This document shows, one piece after another, positions 1 to 9,150 of a stretch of DNA of 64,000 bases. The notes beneath the pieces were generated by a model. That model saw only the letters and a list, made by a program, of their open reading frames with translations. It was not told where the DNA came from and did no database searches. This DNA is from IDS-8 sp040902105. Lineage in GTDB: Bacteria; Pseudomonadota; Gammaproteobacteria; Steroidobacterales; Woeseiaceae. Where the stretch lies: NCBI GenBank assembly GCA_040902105.1, contig JBBDXW010000026.1:62001-126000 (forward strand), in the 5' to 3' direction. Positions within the stretch are counted from its first letter, which is position 1; every line of letters starts with the position of its first letter. A program made the position numbers and the translations under genes.

Positions 1-297
1 GAGCGGGCCCAGAACCAATGCGTGCATGAGACCTGCAACCGACCAACTGGCAATGAATAGCGCGAACGCGACACGCGTGCCCAAGCGATCTACCACGATG
101 CCCAGCGCTGTATAGCCGATCGTGTACGCGACGAGAAAAGACGTGACGAGGTATGAGTACTCCGCGTTAGTCAGATCAAATTGCTCTCGAAGCAACGACG
201 CGTTGATTGACAGCACCTGACGATCGACATAGGAGATCACCGAGGCGAAAAACAGCATCGTAACAATCACCCAGCGGAGATTCGGAATGATCTTCAT
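1..297 (-). CDS. MFS transporter, N-terminal part (runs off the window)
   Basis: The gene starts with ATG at 297 and is still open at base 1, so only the first 99 residues are present. They contain a first membrane helix (about residues 8-25), the SYVDRQVLS motif typical of the anion:cation symporter branch of the major facilitator superfamily (hexuronate/phthalate-type permeases), and a loop GIVVDRLGTR that matches the MFS loop 2-3 signature. It is the last gene of the minus-strand catabolic cluster reaching up to the TonB receptor, so it probably imports the cluster's organic acid or a breakdown product across the inner membrane. The substrate cannot be read from this part. Confidence 0.85.
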   Translation of the reverse strand, partial: MKIIPNLRWVIVTMLFFASVISYVDRQVLSINASLLREQFDLTNAEYSYLVTSFLVAYTIGYTALGIVVDRLGTRVAFALFIASWSVAGLMHALVLGPL

Positions 298-412
298 ACG
301 GTCATCGAGCCAAAGTTACCGACGCAAACGCCTGAGTATTGCGCACAGCACGATGTCTTAGACGGTGCGCTTGGGCAGCGAATGGCTGATAACGGTTTAG
401 AGCGACTCCGAA

Positions 413-895
413 CTAGACCGGCCCGATTGTAAGTTTACAAGCACCGTTATTCCGGATCTTTTCAAGCGACGTTTTTGCGTAGAGCAAATCGTCCGCAACT
501 ATTTCAGCGCAGATATTAGCCATCAACCAACCGAATGGAAAAAGCAGACGGCCGCCATCGCCATAGAACACGCCCAGGTCAAAGAAAACGCCGGGCGGAA
601 GTCCTTTGATGCTTCCCGCACTGATACATGTGAGCGCCAGCTCCCCGGCTTTCGGATAGGAGGTAGCGTTCTCCAATGGAATTGCCGTCTTTGCCATTTC
701 CGCGGGCAGCGCGTCGGACGCGAGCGGACAAGACAATTCGGGTCCTGTCCACATGGCGTGAATCGCATCGTAAGTCGAACGATTCTGCGCCAATCTCCAT
801 AAAAGCTCCGCCGAACGAGGCGCCTTGTCATCCAATAGATGACAACGCGCAGACAGGCCTGACCGGGGTTCTGTGAGTCTGATGAATCTAGTCAT
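413..895 (-). CDS. DUF3830 family (cyclophilin-like) protein
   Basis: The product is 160 residues with no signal peptide. The opening segment (FIRLTEPRSG, then LLDDKAPRSAELLW around residues 22-33) is the recognisable start of DUF3830 proteins, which adopt a cyclophilin-like barrel. Family members often lie beside amidohydrolase, hydantoinase or transporter genes in catabolic clusters, but their biochemical role is unknown to me. Here it sits between an exported amidohydrolase and an MFS permease on the same strand. The family call rests on sequence resemblance judged by eye. Confidence 0.7.
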   Translation of the reverse strand: MTRFIRLTEPRSGLSARCHLLDDKAPRSAELLWRLAQNRSTYDAIHAMWTGPELSCPLASDALPAEMAKTAIPLENATSYPKAGELALTCISAGSIKGLPPGVFFDLGVFYGDGGRLLFPFGWLMANICAEIVADDLLYAKTSLEKIRNNGACKLTIGPV

Positions 896-1039
896 GAGTC
901 ACGGCGCCCCCATCCACGATAATTTGACAGGCCAGGAGTACAGTTCAGCAATCCGTTACTGTTTTTTCGAACACCGTAAACCGGATCGACGAACCGAGGT
1001 TTCATCGGCATAAACGTGAGCATCGGGTTTCTAAACTTT

Positions 1040-2614
1040 TCATTTATAGCGCACGCCGCCTTTAATCACGACATAAACACGTTTGAGTGCAGCAGCATCC
1101 TGCAGCGGGTTACCAGCAACAACGATAACATCCGCAAGTTTGCCTTCCTCGACAGTACCGAGCTGGTCCTCCAGACCGAGAGCTTGTGCTCCATTCCTTG
1201 TGGCTGCCAGGATTGCGTCCATTGGTGCCATACCCATTTCTATCATGTAAGCGAATTCGTTGGCGTTAGTGTCTTCTTGCTGAAAGTTCAAGAACGCGGG
1301 AGTATCCGTACCTAACGAGAAAACGGCACCCTCTCTTATGAAACGCCGCATATTTTCGCGTGACGTCTCTCGCCGTTCTTGCATTTCGTTGTACGAAGGT
1401 CCGCGTAAACCGAAGGAGTCGCCGTCACTTGCAGCTCCATTTTGAACATCCGGTCTGGTATTTGATTCATAAAATGACAATCCGGATTGTTCCGGATGTT
1501 TCATATTGAACAACATTTTGTCCCGATATCTCATCAGGATCCGGTATTCCTTCGGTTCCATGGAGGCGATATAAAGAGTTTCGCTGAATCTGTGCGGGTC
1601 CATCGCCCGTTCGGCGACGGAAACTTTCACCGTCAGGAGCGTATCAATTATGACGCCTTTGTTTACATACCCCTGAATGATGTCCTCTTCGATCAGTTCC
1701 TGGCCGTAAAACGGGTGCTCGAGGGTATCCACGTCGAAATCAAGCATTCGGCGCAGACCCCGATTATGACCACCTGTATGAACGTCCACGAACTTGCCGT
1801 GTTTATGAGCCTTGTCAATGATAAAACGGAGCTCTTTATCAGTAAAATCGTTTTCTCCATCGTATAAATCGTCGGACATCGTAAGCTTCCAATAGTTGAA
1901 CTCCGGCCCGAGGAAGCGATCGGTATCTTTGTCAACATCATCAATCACGGAGAACGCGAACTCATCGCGTAACCACTCCACGGCGGCAGGGGGTGTCTTC
2001 GCCTTACGAATGCGGGCCTCAAAATGTTCGGGGCTCATCATGAGCGCCCCACCCAGAAAGATGCGCGGTCCAGGGATTTGGCCCTCATCAATCTGCTGTT
2101 TAATGGGGAGCAGGCGTCGCCAGGGGCCGCTCGTCTGGCGCATGCTCGTGATGCCTTGCATCAGATAGATGAAGGCACGGTCAGGCATTCGGGCGAACGT
2201 CTCCTCCCAACGTTCCTTTAGAACGTCCAATGGCAGGTCGGCGGCCGGAGCCGGGTAGAGTGGATTGAGTTGTATGTGCTGGTTGGAGTTGATTATCCCC
2301 GGCATGATCGTCATCCCTTCGGCATCGATCACTTGCGCGTTACGGGGAATATTCAGCGCTTCCGTCCGACCAACTCCGGTGATCTTCTCACCCTCTATGA
2401 TCACGCCGTAATCAATTTTCGGAGGCGCGCCAGTTGCGTCAATCAGCGTGCCGCCAACAATGGCTATCGGACGTGTTGCAACAAATGGCGGCTCTTGCGG
2501 CCCATCGAACGACGTTCCCGGAATCGCATTCTCGGCATAAGTAATTCCGCTGCCCGCCGCCAGAAGCCACACGGCTATCGAGATCAGACCGTGATACTTG
2601 TCGATACGATCCAT
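1040..2614 (-). CDS. exported amidohydrolase (imidazolonepropionase-like)
   Basis: The product is 524 residues with an N-terminal signal peptide (about 1-27). The amidohydrolase composite domain starts near residue 47 and includes the typical LIDATG and PGII stretches. Metal-site candidates are Lys243 (YWKLTMSDD), His279 (VDVHTGG), His300 (TLEHPF) and Asp437 (LGTDTPA). In the usual HxH motif after PG(L/I)I, the first histidine is replaced by Asn111; only His113 remains. The fold suggests hydrolysis of an amide, cyclic amide or ester in the periplasm. It lies 61 bases downstream of the flavin monooxygenase gene and is probably co-transcribed. The substitution may mean an altered metal centre, so activity is not assured. 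Confidence 0.85.
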   Translation of the reverse strand: MDRIDKYHGLISIAVWLLAAGSGITYAENAIPGTSFDGPQEPPFVATRPIAIVGGTLIDATGAPPKIDYGVIIEGEKITGVGRTEALNIPRNAQVIDAEGMTIMPGIINSNQHIQLNPLYPAPAADLPLDVLKERWEETFARMPDRAFIYLMQGITSMRQTSGPWRRLLPIKQQIDEGQIPGPRIFLGGALMMSPEHFEARIRKAKTPPAAVEWLRDEFAFSVIDDVDKDTDRFLGPEFNYWKLTMSDDLYDGENDFTDKELRFIIDKAHKHGKFVDVHTGGHNRGLRRMLDFDVDTLEHPFYGQELIEEDIIQGYVNKGVIIDTLLTVKVSVAERAMDPHRFSETLYIASMEPKEYRILMRYRDKMLFNMKHPEQSGLSFYESNTRPDVQNGAASDGDSFGLRGPSYNEMQERRETSRENMRRFIREGAVFSLGTDTPAFLNFQQEDTNANEFAYMIEMGMAPMDAILAATRNGAQALGLEDQLGTVEEGKLADVIVVAGNPLQDAAALKRVYVVIKGGVRYK

Positions 2615-2675
2615 TTTTTTCTTCCTCTGTCATTGGTGCCGTATAGTTTCGGCGTTAACGAGCCTGGGACGGCGA

Positions 2676-3698
2676 TCAATGGCGCTTATTGGCACGTAAT
2701 GGCGGCAGGACCTCTGTGCCAAAGCGCTGAAGTTCCTCGATCAATGGATAAAATTGAAGCAAAAACGTCTCGCAACCTGCCGCAGCAAATGCATGCATAC
2801 GTTCGGCGATCTGCTCTGGCGTACCGATCAGTCCGGCATCAGTGCCGCCATTGCTGCCGACGCGGCGATAAGACTTTGTCGACTCGTTGAGCTTGGCGAC
2901 ATCGGGTCTGTCACTGTTGATTTTCACATGACGAAGACCGTTTAATCGATCAAATTCCGTTTGAGCTGCATCGTCACTTTCCCGACAAATGACAAAAGCA
3001 GCAATACCGAAACGGAGGTTTCTATTGTGCATCTTCGCACGGCGCTGCATGTCCTTTACGACTTCACCGAATTCCCGCGGTTGCCGGCCATTAAGTAGAA
3101 AGACATCAGCGAGTTTCGCAGCCAGCGCCCGGCCTTCTTCGGATTCACCGCCGAAATAAATCGGCAGATGCGGCTTTTGGATGGGCTTCGGCGAAATCGT
3201 TGCATCTTTTACCGTGTAATAGCGCCCTTTGTATGAGTAGTCATCTTCAGTCCAGAGGCCCTTACAAATCGTCAGGTACTCTTCCGAGCGATCATAGCGT
3301 TCGCCCCGTTCCTGAAACGGAGCGCCCATTTTCTCGTACTCGTCGCGCCACCAAGCGGAGACCACATTTATGGCGAAGCGACCGTTACTGATTTCGTCGA
3401 TGTTGCTCGCCATCTTCGCCACGACGCCCGGAGCACGTAACCCCGCTTTTACGGCTGCGATGATCTCAATTCGTGACGTTACTGCCGCCAGCGCGCTGCA
3501 CGTCGTCCAGGCATCAAGCTGCTCAAGTTTCGGATTGATGGGATTAAAAAAATGCTCGGCGACCAGGCAGGTATCAAAGCCGAGCTCTTCCGCCAGAAGT
3601 ACCGACCGTTTGGAGTACTCGAACGAAGCGTCACAGACTTCTGGCCGATCTGAAATAATCCAATTCCCGTACACTTGCGGCCAGAACCCGACTTTCAT
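2676..3698 (-). CDS. LLM-class flavin-dependent monooxygenase (SsuD/SfnG type)
   Basis: The product is 340 residues, a bacterial luciferase-like TIM barrel. AEHFFNP (about residues 47-53), the segment RFAINVVSAWW and the YYTVKDATISPKPIQKP block resemble FMNH2-dependent alkanesulfonate and dimethylsulfone monooxygenases more than F420-dependent members. Such enzymes use reduced FMN from a partner reductase to cleave C-S or oxidise C-N/C=O bonds. No flavin reductase is visible next to it. In the cluster it sits between a VOC protein and an exported amidohydrolase. The substrate cannot be assigned: a sulfonate, sulfone or nitrogen-containing compound are all possible. Confidence 0.85.
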   Translation of the reverse strand: MKVGFWPQVYGNWIISDRPEVCDASFEYSKRSVLLAEELGFDTCLVAEHFFNPINPKLEQLDAWTTCSALAAVTSRIEIIAAVKAGLRAPGVVAKMASNIDEISNGRFAINVVSAWWRDEYEKMGAPFQERGERYDRSEEYLTICKGLWTEDDYSYKGRYYTVKDATISPKPIQKPHLPIYFGGESEEGRALAAKLADVFLLNGRQPREFGEVVKDMQRRAKMHNRNLRFGIAAFVICRESDDAAQTEFDRLNGLRHVKINSDRPDVAKLNESTKSYRRVGSNGGTDAGLIGTPEQIAERMHAFAAAGCETFLLQFYPLIEELQRFGTEVLPPLRANKRH

Positions 3699-3856
3699 GT
3701 TCCTCCGCCCGCCTCCCGTCCACCAAGCCCCACGTTGATCACGGGCTTGTCGTTACAGTTCGATCCAGTCAGCGTGATCGATTCGGGTTCCGATGAACCG
3801 GCGACGTTCGGTGGAGGCTCGTTGGAATGGCAAGGCATTTGATATCCCGTCACCAA

Positions 3857-4372
3857 TCAATTCTGCTGCATGTCTTCCGGATCGATATTCCAAACGGAAA
3901 GTTCGACCTCGAGTCCGTTGGGGTCCACAGCGGAAATGCTGTCCAGGATCTCATGCGATATTGTGTTGTATTTAATTCCATTTTTCTCAAGACGACTCTT
4001 GAAGCTGTCATATTGCTTTCGATTGATCGTGAGCGCGAAATGGTGCACTCCTCCGAATCCCATCTTTGATCCGTCGGCAACATTTGCCAGCCGGAGAAAG
4101 GCAAGAAACTCACCCCGACCAAGGTCAAAAAAGACCATAGTCGATTTAGGGTCGCCATCCAAAGGACGAACACGCAACAGCTTCAGGCCGACAATCTTGG
4201 TATAAAACTCAATGGTCTTATCGAGATCATTCGCAACGAAAGCGAGATGATTGACGCCATCCGCCTGACTTTCGAAGCCCGTGTACTTTTTACTACCGAT
4301 ATAACTCTGAATTAAGTGTTCCCTCTCTTCCTCTGCCTCTTTGACAGTGATTGACATCTTCACATCTCCCAA
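3857..4372 (-). CDS. VOC family (glyoxalase/dioxygenase fold) protein
   Basis: The 171-residue product has the vicinal-oxygen-chelate fold: VNHLAFVANDLDKTIEFYTK (about residues 41-60) provides the first metal histidine, GGVHHFALTI gives a second and VDPNGLEVEL near the C-terminus gives the glutamate. These are the ligands expected for a mononuclear metal site. It is one VOC module pair, as in glyoxalase I or fosfomycin-resistance-like proteins. It lies 16 bases downstream of the aminotransferase, so the two are likely co-transcribed. ATG at 4372 was taken; an in-frame ATG at 4357 is also possible. A lyase, isomerase or dioxygenase role in the cluster's pathway is inference. Confidence 0.8.
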   Translation of the reverse strand: MGDVKMSITVKEAEEEREHLIQSYIGSKKYTGFESQADGVNHLAFVANDLDKTIEFYTKIVGLKLLRVRPLDGDPKSTMVFFDLGRGEFLAFLRLANVADGSKMGFGGVHHFALTINRKQYDSFKSRLEKNGIKYNTISHEILDSISAVDPNGLEVELSVWNIDPEDMQQN

Positions 4373-4388
4373 TGTGCATTTAAATCAT

Positions 4389-5585
4389 TCACGGCTTCGC
4401 AACGTTTTCTGAAGTTAAATAGTCAGTCAGTCGATGCATCGCTTCCGAAACCCGGTCATATGGCTCCGAACCAAAACAAATTCGCAGATGTCCTTGGCCA
4501 TTACGCCCATAAAAGGATCCTGATTCAACAGCAACATGTGCTGACTCGAGAATCTGCAAGGCCAATTGATCAGACATAACGCCAAAACCTCGCACGTCCG
4601 GAAACGCATAAATAGTGCCTTGCGGGACGGGACACGTGATACCAGGAACCAAGTTCAGGCTTTCGACGACCAAGTCGCGGCGGCGGCGATCTTCGTCCAC
4701 CATTTCTTTTACGCAATCCTGCGAACTAGTCACGGCTACTAACGCACCCTCCTGTGCGAAAACACACGGATGCGTCGTAGTATTCATGGTCACGCGCCGC
4801 AGATCCGCGATGATGTGTGCCGGAGCCGCTGCATAACCGATTCGCCATCCATCCATCGCATACGCTTTAGTGAAGGCATTCACCGTAATCGTACGCTCCT
4901 TCATTTCGGGAAGGCTTGCGAAGCTAATATGTTTTGATTCGTCGAATGTAATGTATTCGTAGACTTCGTCTGATAAAACCAAAAGGTCATGCCGTTTCGC
5001 AATACTGGCAAGGTCTTCTAATTCCGCCTTGGTATAAACTGTTCCAATTGGATTGGCCGGATTAATCAATACCACCATGCGCGTTACTGAGGTTATCGCG
5101 TCCTCAAGGGCATCAGCATCCAGTCGGAACATGCCACCGCGCATCGCTAGTGGAACTTCGACCACGCGAGCCCCAGCAAGCCTTATTTTCGAATTGTGTT
5201 GGGGATAGAAAGGAGCAAGTACGATGACTTCATCGCCTTCATCCAGTCCGGACATAAACGCCGCATAAGCAGCTTGGGTTACCCCATTGGTGATTAGTAT
5301 CTCATTCGCAGTGTAGTTGACGCCTCGCTCCTGGCTGTACCTTGCGGCCAACGCCTCACGCAAAGCACCGAGACCCTGTAGATCACCATAATGGACGATG
5401 CCCTTATCCAAGGCGGACTTGGCTGCCTCTCGGATGTGTCTTGGAGTAACATTCGAAGGACGGCCTACTTCCAGGTGAATAATGTCTGCCCCTCTACTCT
5501 GCATGGAAGCGGCCGTTTCATACATCCCAAATCCCTTGTTCACTTGGCTTTTCATTCGTAAAGCAGGCCACTTCATTTTTACCAC
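4389..5585 (-). CDS. PLP-dependent aminotransferase, class I/II
   Basis: The 398-residue product has the hallmarks of fold-type I aminotransferases of the aspartate-aminotransferase superfamily: NPANPIGT (Asn178), Asp206 in LSDEVYEY for the PLP nitrogen, the Schiff-base Lys240 in NAFTKAYAMDGWRIG, and a late arginine in HLRICFG that would bind the substrate carboxylate. It transfers an amino group between an amino acid and a 2-oxo acid in the cytoplasm. In this cluster it probably handles an amino acid released by upstream steps. The length is normal and all key residues are present. Substrate specificity cannot be inferred. Confidence 0.92.
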   Translation of the reverse strand: MVKMKWPALRMKSQVNKGFGMYETAASMQSRGADIIHLEVGRPSNVTPRHIREAAKSALDKGIVHYGDLQGLGALREALAARYSQERGVNYTANEILITNGVTQAAYAAFMSGLDEGDEVIVLAPFYPQHNSKIRLAGARVVEVPLAMRGGMFRLDADALEDAITSVTRMVVLINPANPIGTVYTKAELEDLASIAKRHDLLVLSDEVYEYITFDESKHISFASLPEMKERTITVNAFTKAYAMDGWRIGYAAAPAHIIADLRRVTMNTTTHPCVFAQEGALVAVTSSQDCVKEMVDEDRRRRDLVVESLNLVPGITCPVPQGTIYAFPDVRGFGVMSDQLALQILESAHVAVESGSFYGRNGQGHLRICFGSEPYDRVSEAMHRLTDYLTSENVAKP

Positions 5586-5645
5586 CTTCCCGTCATCGCT
5601 TCACCGGGCCGCGCCGATGCGAAGATTACTGTCGCAGTCAACCCG

Positions 5646-6416
5646 CTATCGCGAGCTTCCATTAGCTTCTTGACTGAAGTTAAAAAGGGCTCCGTCGGCC
5701 CCTCGCAGAACAAGAAATGATTCCGACTGGCTCAACTCTAACTTTCGTACGTCATCGTCTGTTGAAGCAACTCCCCTATCGGAAAGTAATTCCAAGTTCC
5801 AAAGTTTAATGAGATGCCGATCCGATCCATTCCTGCCGCCAGTCCCGCCAAATGCTCCGCCGCTTTGACCGGACTTATCTACATATGTCAAGGCGTAATG
5901 GTCACCGGCAATCACCATCATGCCGCTTGCCTCCTTGCTTGAATTATCGCTTCTCACACTGTGCAATTCCCAGACGCCGGCATCTATTGGTTCGTCAGGT
6001 GTTGTCAGTCGTTCTAGTTCCTGCACAGAGCCACTTTCAAAATTCAGAGTGAGCTCGTCATTGTCTAAGTGCATTTTTGGCTTTACAATTGTCTCAGGTA
6101 CGATTCGAGTGGCCCCCTCGACGTTTTCGACCCAATACTTGACATGAAAAATCAAGTGATCCTCGTCTATTTGATAGAAACCGGCGTGACCACGGCCCGA
6201 TAGCGATTCCGCGTCCGAATTCATTCTATAAATCATCGCGAACCGGCCATCATTAAGAACGAGAACTCCGGACACCTTCATACACTCGCCGTTCACGCAA
6301 TATCTGGTAAGTGCCCACGCACCAACTATGTCCGTGGCATGAGATAAAGGTGAACCCACCCAAAATGCAAATGACAAAATCGCAACGGGGATCGCTTTAT
6401 ACGATTTCTTACACAC
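5646..6416 (-). CDS. periplasmic lipocalin-like domain protein
   Basis: The 256-residue product begins with a basic segment and hydrophobic core ending at SHA (about residue 27), a signal peptide. The mature part opens with DIVGAWALTRY, the start typical of bacterial lipocalin-like domains, continues with GVLVLNDGRFAMIY, and a second similar block appears in the C-terminal half (AGVWELHSVRS, GMMVIAGDHYALTYV). This suggests two related beta-barrel-like repeats. It sits between the TonB receptor and the aminotransferase. It may bind a hydrophobic ligand in the periplasm. Function is inferred from the fold only. Confidence 0.65.
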   Translation of the reverse strand: MCKKSYKAIPVAILSFAFWVGSPLSHATDIVGAWALTRYCVNGECMKVSGVLVLNDGRFAMIYRMNSDAESLSGRGHAGFYQIDEDHLIFHVKYWVENVEGATRIVPETIVKPKMHLDNDELTLNFESGSVQELERLTTPDEPIDAGVWELHSVRSDNSSKEASGMMVIAGDHYALTYVDKSGQSGGAFGGTGGRNGSDRHLIKLWNLELLSDRGVASTDDDVRKLELSQSESFLVLRGADGALFNFSQEANGSSR

Positions 6417-6543
6417 GATTAGGTGCTCGCAAGTAGCGCAAACGAACGGCTTAACTACGCACGACCGTGCGAGTTCAGTAATGCGTCACCCATTACCGCC
6501 TCCCGCCTTAATGCGTTTGTCCAACCGAGAACCGCTATTCTCA

Positions 6544-8928
6544 CTAGTATGAGTACGATACGCTGACACCGTACGTCCGCGGCGAACCGTACAATAGTCC
6601 GGCAGGCAGGAAGCCCGATGCCGGACCGAACGCCTCCGTACGGTAAAGTTTGTCACCAATATTCTGTACCCAAAGTGATAGGGTCCATTCCTCATTTCCT
6701 AGCGTCGCTCCGATCTGTGCATTAGCCAACCAGTACGCCTCCTGGCTAGACCCGGGATGATTTGGGAGCTGAAATTGCACATCGTCCCTAAAACTGAAAT
6801 CTACCTGCGCAAAGGGCTGAAATGGTCCAAATGACTTCGACGACTCATAACGAGCCAGACCGTTCAAGGAAATTTCAGGAGTACGGGCAGTCGTTTGACC
6901 ATTGTAGTCGCCCGAGACAATCTCGGAATCCATCCAGTTGAGCCCCAGCCGAAATGACAAGTCTTCTGTCGGCATCCAATGTAAATCAGTCTCAGCGCCA
7001 GCGATCTCAACATCACCTGCATTCGTTAGCACAATTAACCGAACGCCGTTGCGGTCAACGCCCGACGATGCTTGAAAATCGCTCCAGTCATAATAATAGG
7101 CTGCAGCATTGAGTTGCAGAACTCCATCCAATAAGGTCGATTTAAATCCAAGTTCATATGCATCAATTGATTCCGCTTCAAATGGCAGATATTGGTCCGG
7201 GTTGAACGCAATAGACCCCGGGAAGCCCTGCCCTCGAAAACCTGTCGCAACGCTCCCGTAGATCAACCAATCGTCGTTCGGTCTATAGTTCGCGCCCACT
7301 CGCCAGGTTAGTTCGTCGTCTTCCACTTTATCTTCAAAGGACGGAACAATAACGGGACCGAATCCAGCCATCAGGCCGACGTTTGCGAAATCTCTTGATT
7401 CCGACGTATACCGGAGCCCACCGATAAGTTGCCAATGCTCACTTAGGCCCCATTCGACTTGGCCAAATCCGGCGGCCGACTCGGTTTTCTGATTGAATCT
7501 CGTGTGAAATATCGCCGAGAAGTCCGCGTGTTCACTCAAGTCTGCGACGAGTTGATCGAAGACATCCTCACTTGCGTAATACACGCCGCCTTGCCACCGC
7601 AACCGGCCCCAGGAATCGTCTGACGCAATCCGGATTTCCTGCGTAAAAACATCAATATCTTGTTCAGAAAAACCGCCAATAGTCTTATAGGGTCCGCCCT
7701 GTTGCCCGATACCCGTAATCCTGTCGAAAGTGCGAAAACCCGTGACCGAAGTTAGAGAATAACGGTCCAAGTTCCAAATCATGCTGTTGGTGATTCCAAC
7801 GGACTCAGAATCAATATCGTTTGGAAGGCCGAAGTCCTTTATGGTAGTTCGAGGACCAGTAAATGGATCAGACACCGTAATGAGATTGCCACGATTGTTT
7901 GCATCCTGAACGACGAGATCCAGACCTCCAATCGTTACCGGAATCAATGTCGCCGTATCGTTGTCCCTTGCGAATGACGCGCACTGCGTTTCGTCTCGGA
8001 TACCCGCCGTCGCGAACGAACAGAATGCGCCAGAACCGTCGTTCAGCAGATTTCCTGCATGATCCATCGCCAGTACCTGGGAGTTATCCCATCCAGCATC
8101 GAGCGTTGTTAATATCTCGAAATTAGACGTCGGTTCCCAACGCGACGTAACTCGAAATGCTCTTCTGTCAATGTCTCCATTGCGGCGAATAGTTCCATTG
8201 CTGGGATCTGCGAAAAATCTTCTCGTGTCAATGGTCTGCCACCCATCTTCTAAAGCAACCACACCTGCAGCTCGTACGGTGAAAGTGTCGGTAATCGGAA
8301 AATCGGCTGCACCTTCGAGATCGATAATATTTCGATTTCCATATGAGCCAAATAAATACCCTCCCCACTCTGCTCCTGGTGCCCGCGGTACGAAGTTGAT
8401 AGCGCCACCCGTAGTATTCCTACCGTACAATGTACCCTGCGGTCCCTTCAGCACCTCGACACGCTCGACATCAAAAAGAGCGTGCGTCACCATCGCGTTG
8501 TATGGAACCGCTATCCCGCTAAGATAAAGTGAAATTGCTGGATTCTGGTTACTTACCTGGTCATTTGTTCCAATGCCGCGCAGAGCGAACTGCGGATCCG
8601 TTTGATTCAATGAGCTTTCATTCATGAACAGCCCCGGAACAATACGGGGGAGATCTTTGGCAGACTTGATTCGATTTTCTAACAACTCATCGCCACTGAA
8701 AGCGTTTATTGTTATTGGAATATCTTGTATTCGTTCTTCGCGATACTGCGCGGTCACCATAATTTCTTCTATTTGTGTGTCTTGCAGCGTTTCTTGCGCG
8801 AAAACCGGTACCCCGTTTCCGATTGCCATCGCTGCAACCCCAGACGTCACGGCAGCCTTTATGATCAGAGTGTTCCTGAATGACGGTGCCCGAGAGCAAG
8901 ACTGTTTCTCGACCAGATACCTCACCAT
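6544..8928 (-). CDS. TonB-dependent outer-membrane receptor
   Basis: The 794-residue product has a signal peptide followed by a TonB-box-like segment (EEIMVTAQ, about residues 54-61). The plug domain includes IQDIPITINAFSG, ALRGIGTND and VEVLKGPQGTLYGRNTTGGAI, and the C-terminal beta-barrel ends in an aromatic-rich strand (YGVSVSYSY). This matches the FecA/CirA-like receptor family expanded in organisms that take up plant- or algal-derived molecules. It uses TonB-ExbBD energy to import a large or scarce substrate. Being first in the minus-strand cluster, it likely delivers the compound that the downstream enzymes degrade. No iron-uptake gene is nearby, so a siderophore role is less likely. 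Confidence 0.95.
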   Translation of the reverse strand: MVRYLVEKQSCSRAPSFRNTLIIKAAVTSGVAAMAIGNGVPVFAQETLQDTQIEEIMVTAQYREERIQDIPITINAFSGDELLENRIKSAKDLPRIVPGLFMNESSLNQTDPQFALRGIGTNDQVSNQNPAISLYLSGIAVPYNAMVTHALFDVERVEVLKGPQGTLYGRNTTGGAINFVPRAPGAEWGGYLFGSYGNRNIIDLEGAADFPITDTFTVRAAGVVALEDGWQTIDTRRFFADPSNGTIRRNGDIDRRAFRVTSRWEPTSNFEILTTLDAGWDNSQVLAMDHAGNLLNDGSGAFCSFATAGIRDETQCASFARDNDTATLIPVTIGGLDLVVQDANNRGNLITVSDPFTGPRTTIKDFGLPNDIDSESVGITNSMIWNLDRYSLTSVTGFRTFDRITGIGQQGGPYKTIGGFSEQDIDVFTQEIRIASDDSWGRLRWQGGVYYASEDVFDQLVADLSEHADFSAIFHTRFNQKTESAAGFGQVEWGLSEHWQLIGGLRYTSESRDFANVGLMAGFGPVIVPSFEDKVEDDELTWRVGANYRPNDDWLIYGSVATGFRGQGFPGSIAFNPDQYLPFEAESIDAYELGFKSTLLDGVLQLNAAAYYYDWSDFQASSGVDRNGVRLIVLTNAGDVEIAGAETDLHWMPTEDLSFRLGLNWMDSEIVSGDYNGQTTARTPEISLNGLARYESSKSFGPFQPFAQVDFSFRDDVQFQLPNHPGSSQEAYWLANAQIGATLGNEEWTLSLWVQNIGDKLYRTEAFGPASGFLPAGLLYGSPRTYGVSVSYSY

Positions 8929-9150
8929 ACCTATCCCCTCTAAACGGCGTTTTATCTATATTCGTGCGATCGAATTCACTTATTTGCGCGTGATTCTGGA
9001 TAGATCGACGCTACGCTAATTCCAGATCGTATGCAAGTATTGCGAAACGTAAGTACGCGCGCCCGCAGGCGGTTCCACGGGCATCGATTCGGGGAGCCCT
9101 GGGGGGCGCGACTTGCCCCGCCAGACGCTTAGTCACGTCAGCCAAACGTG

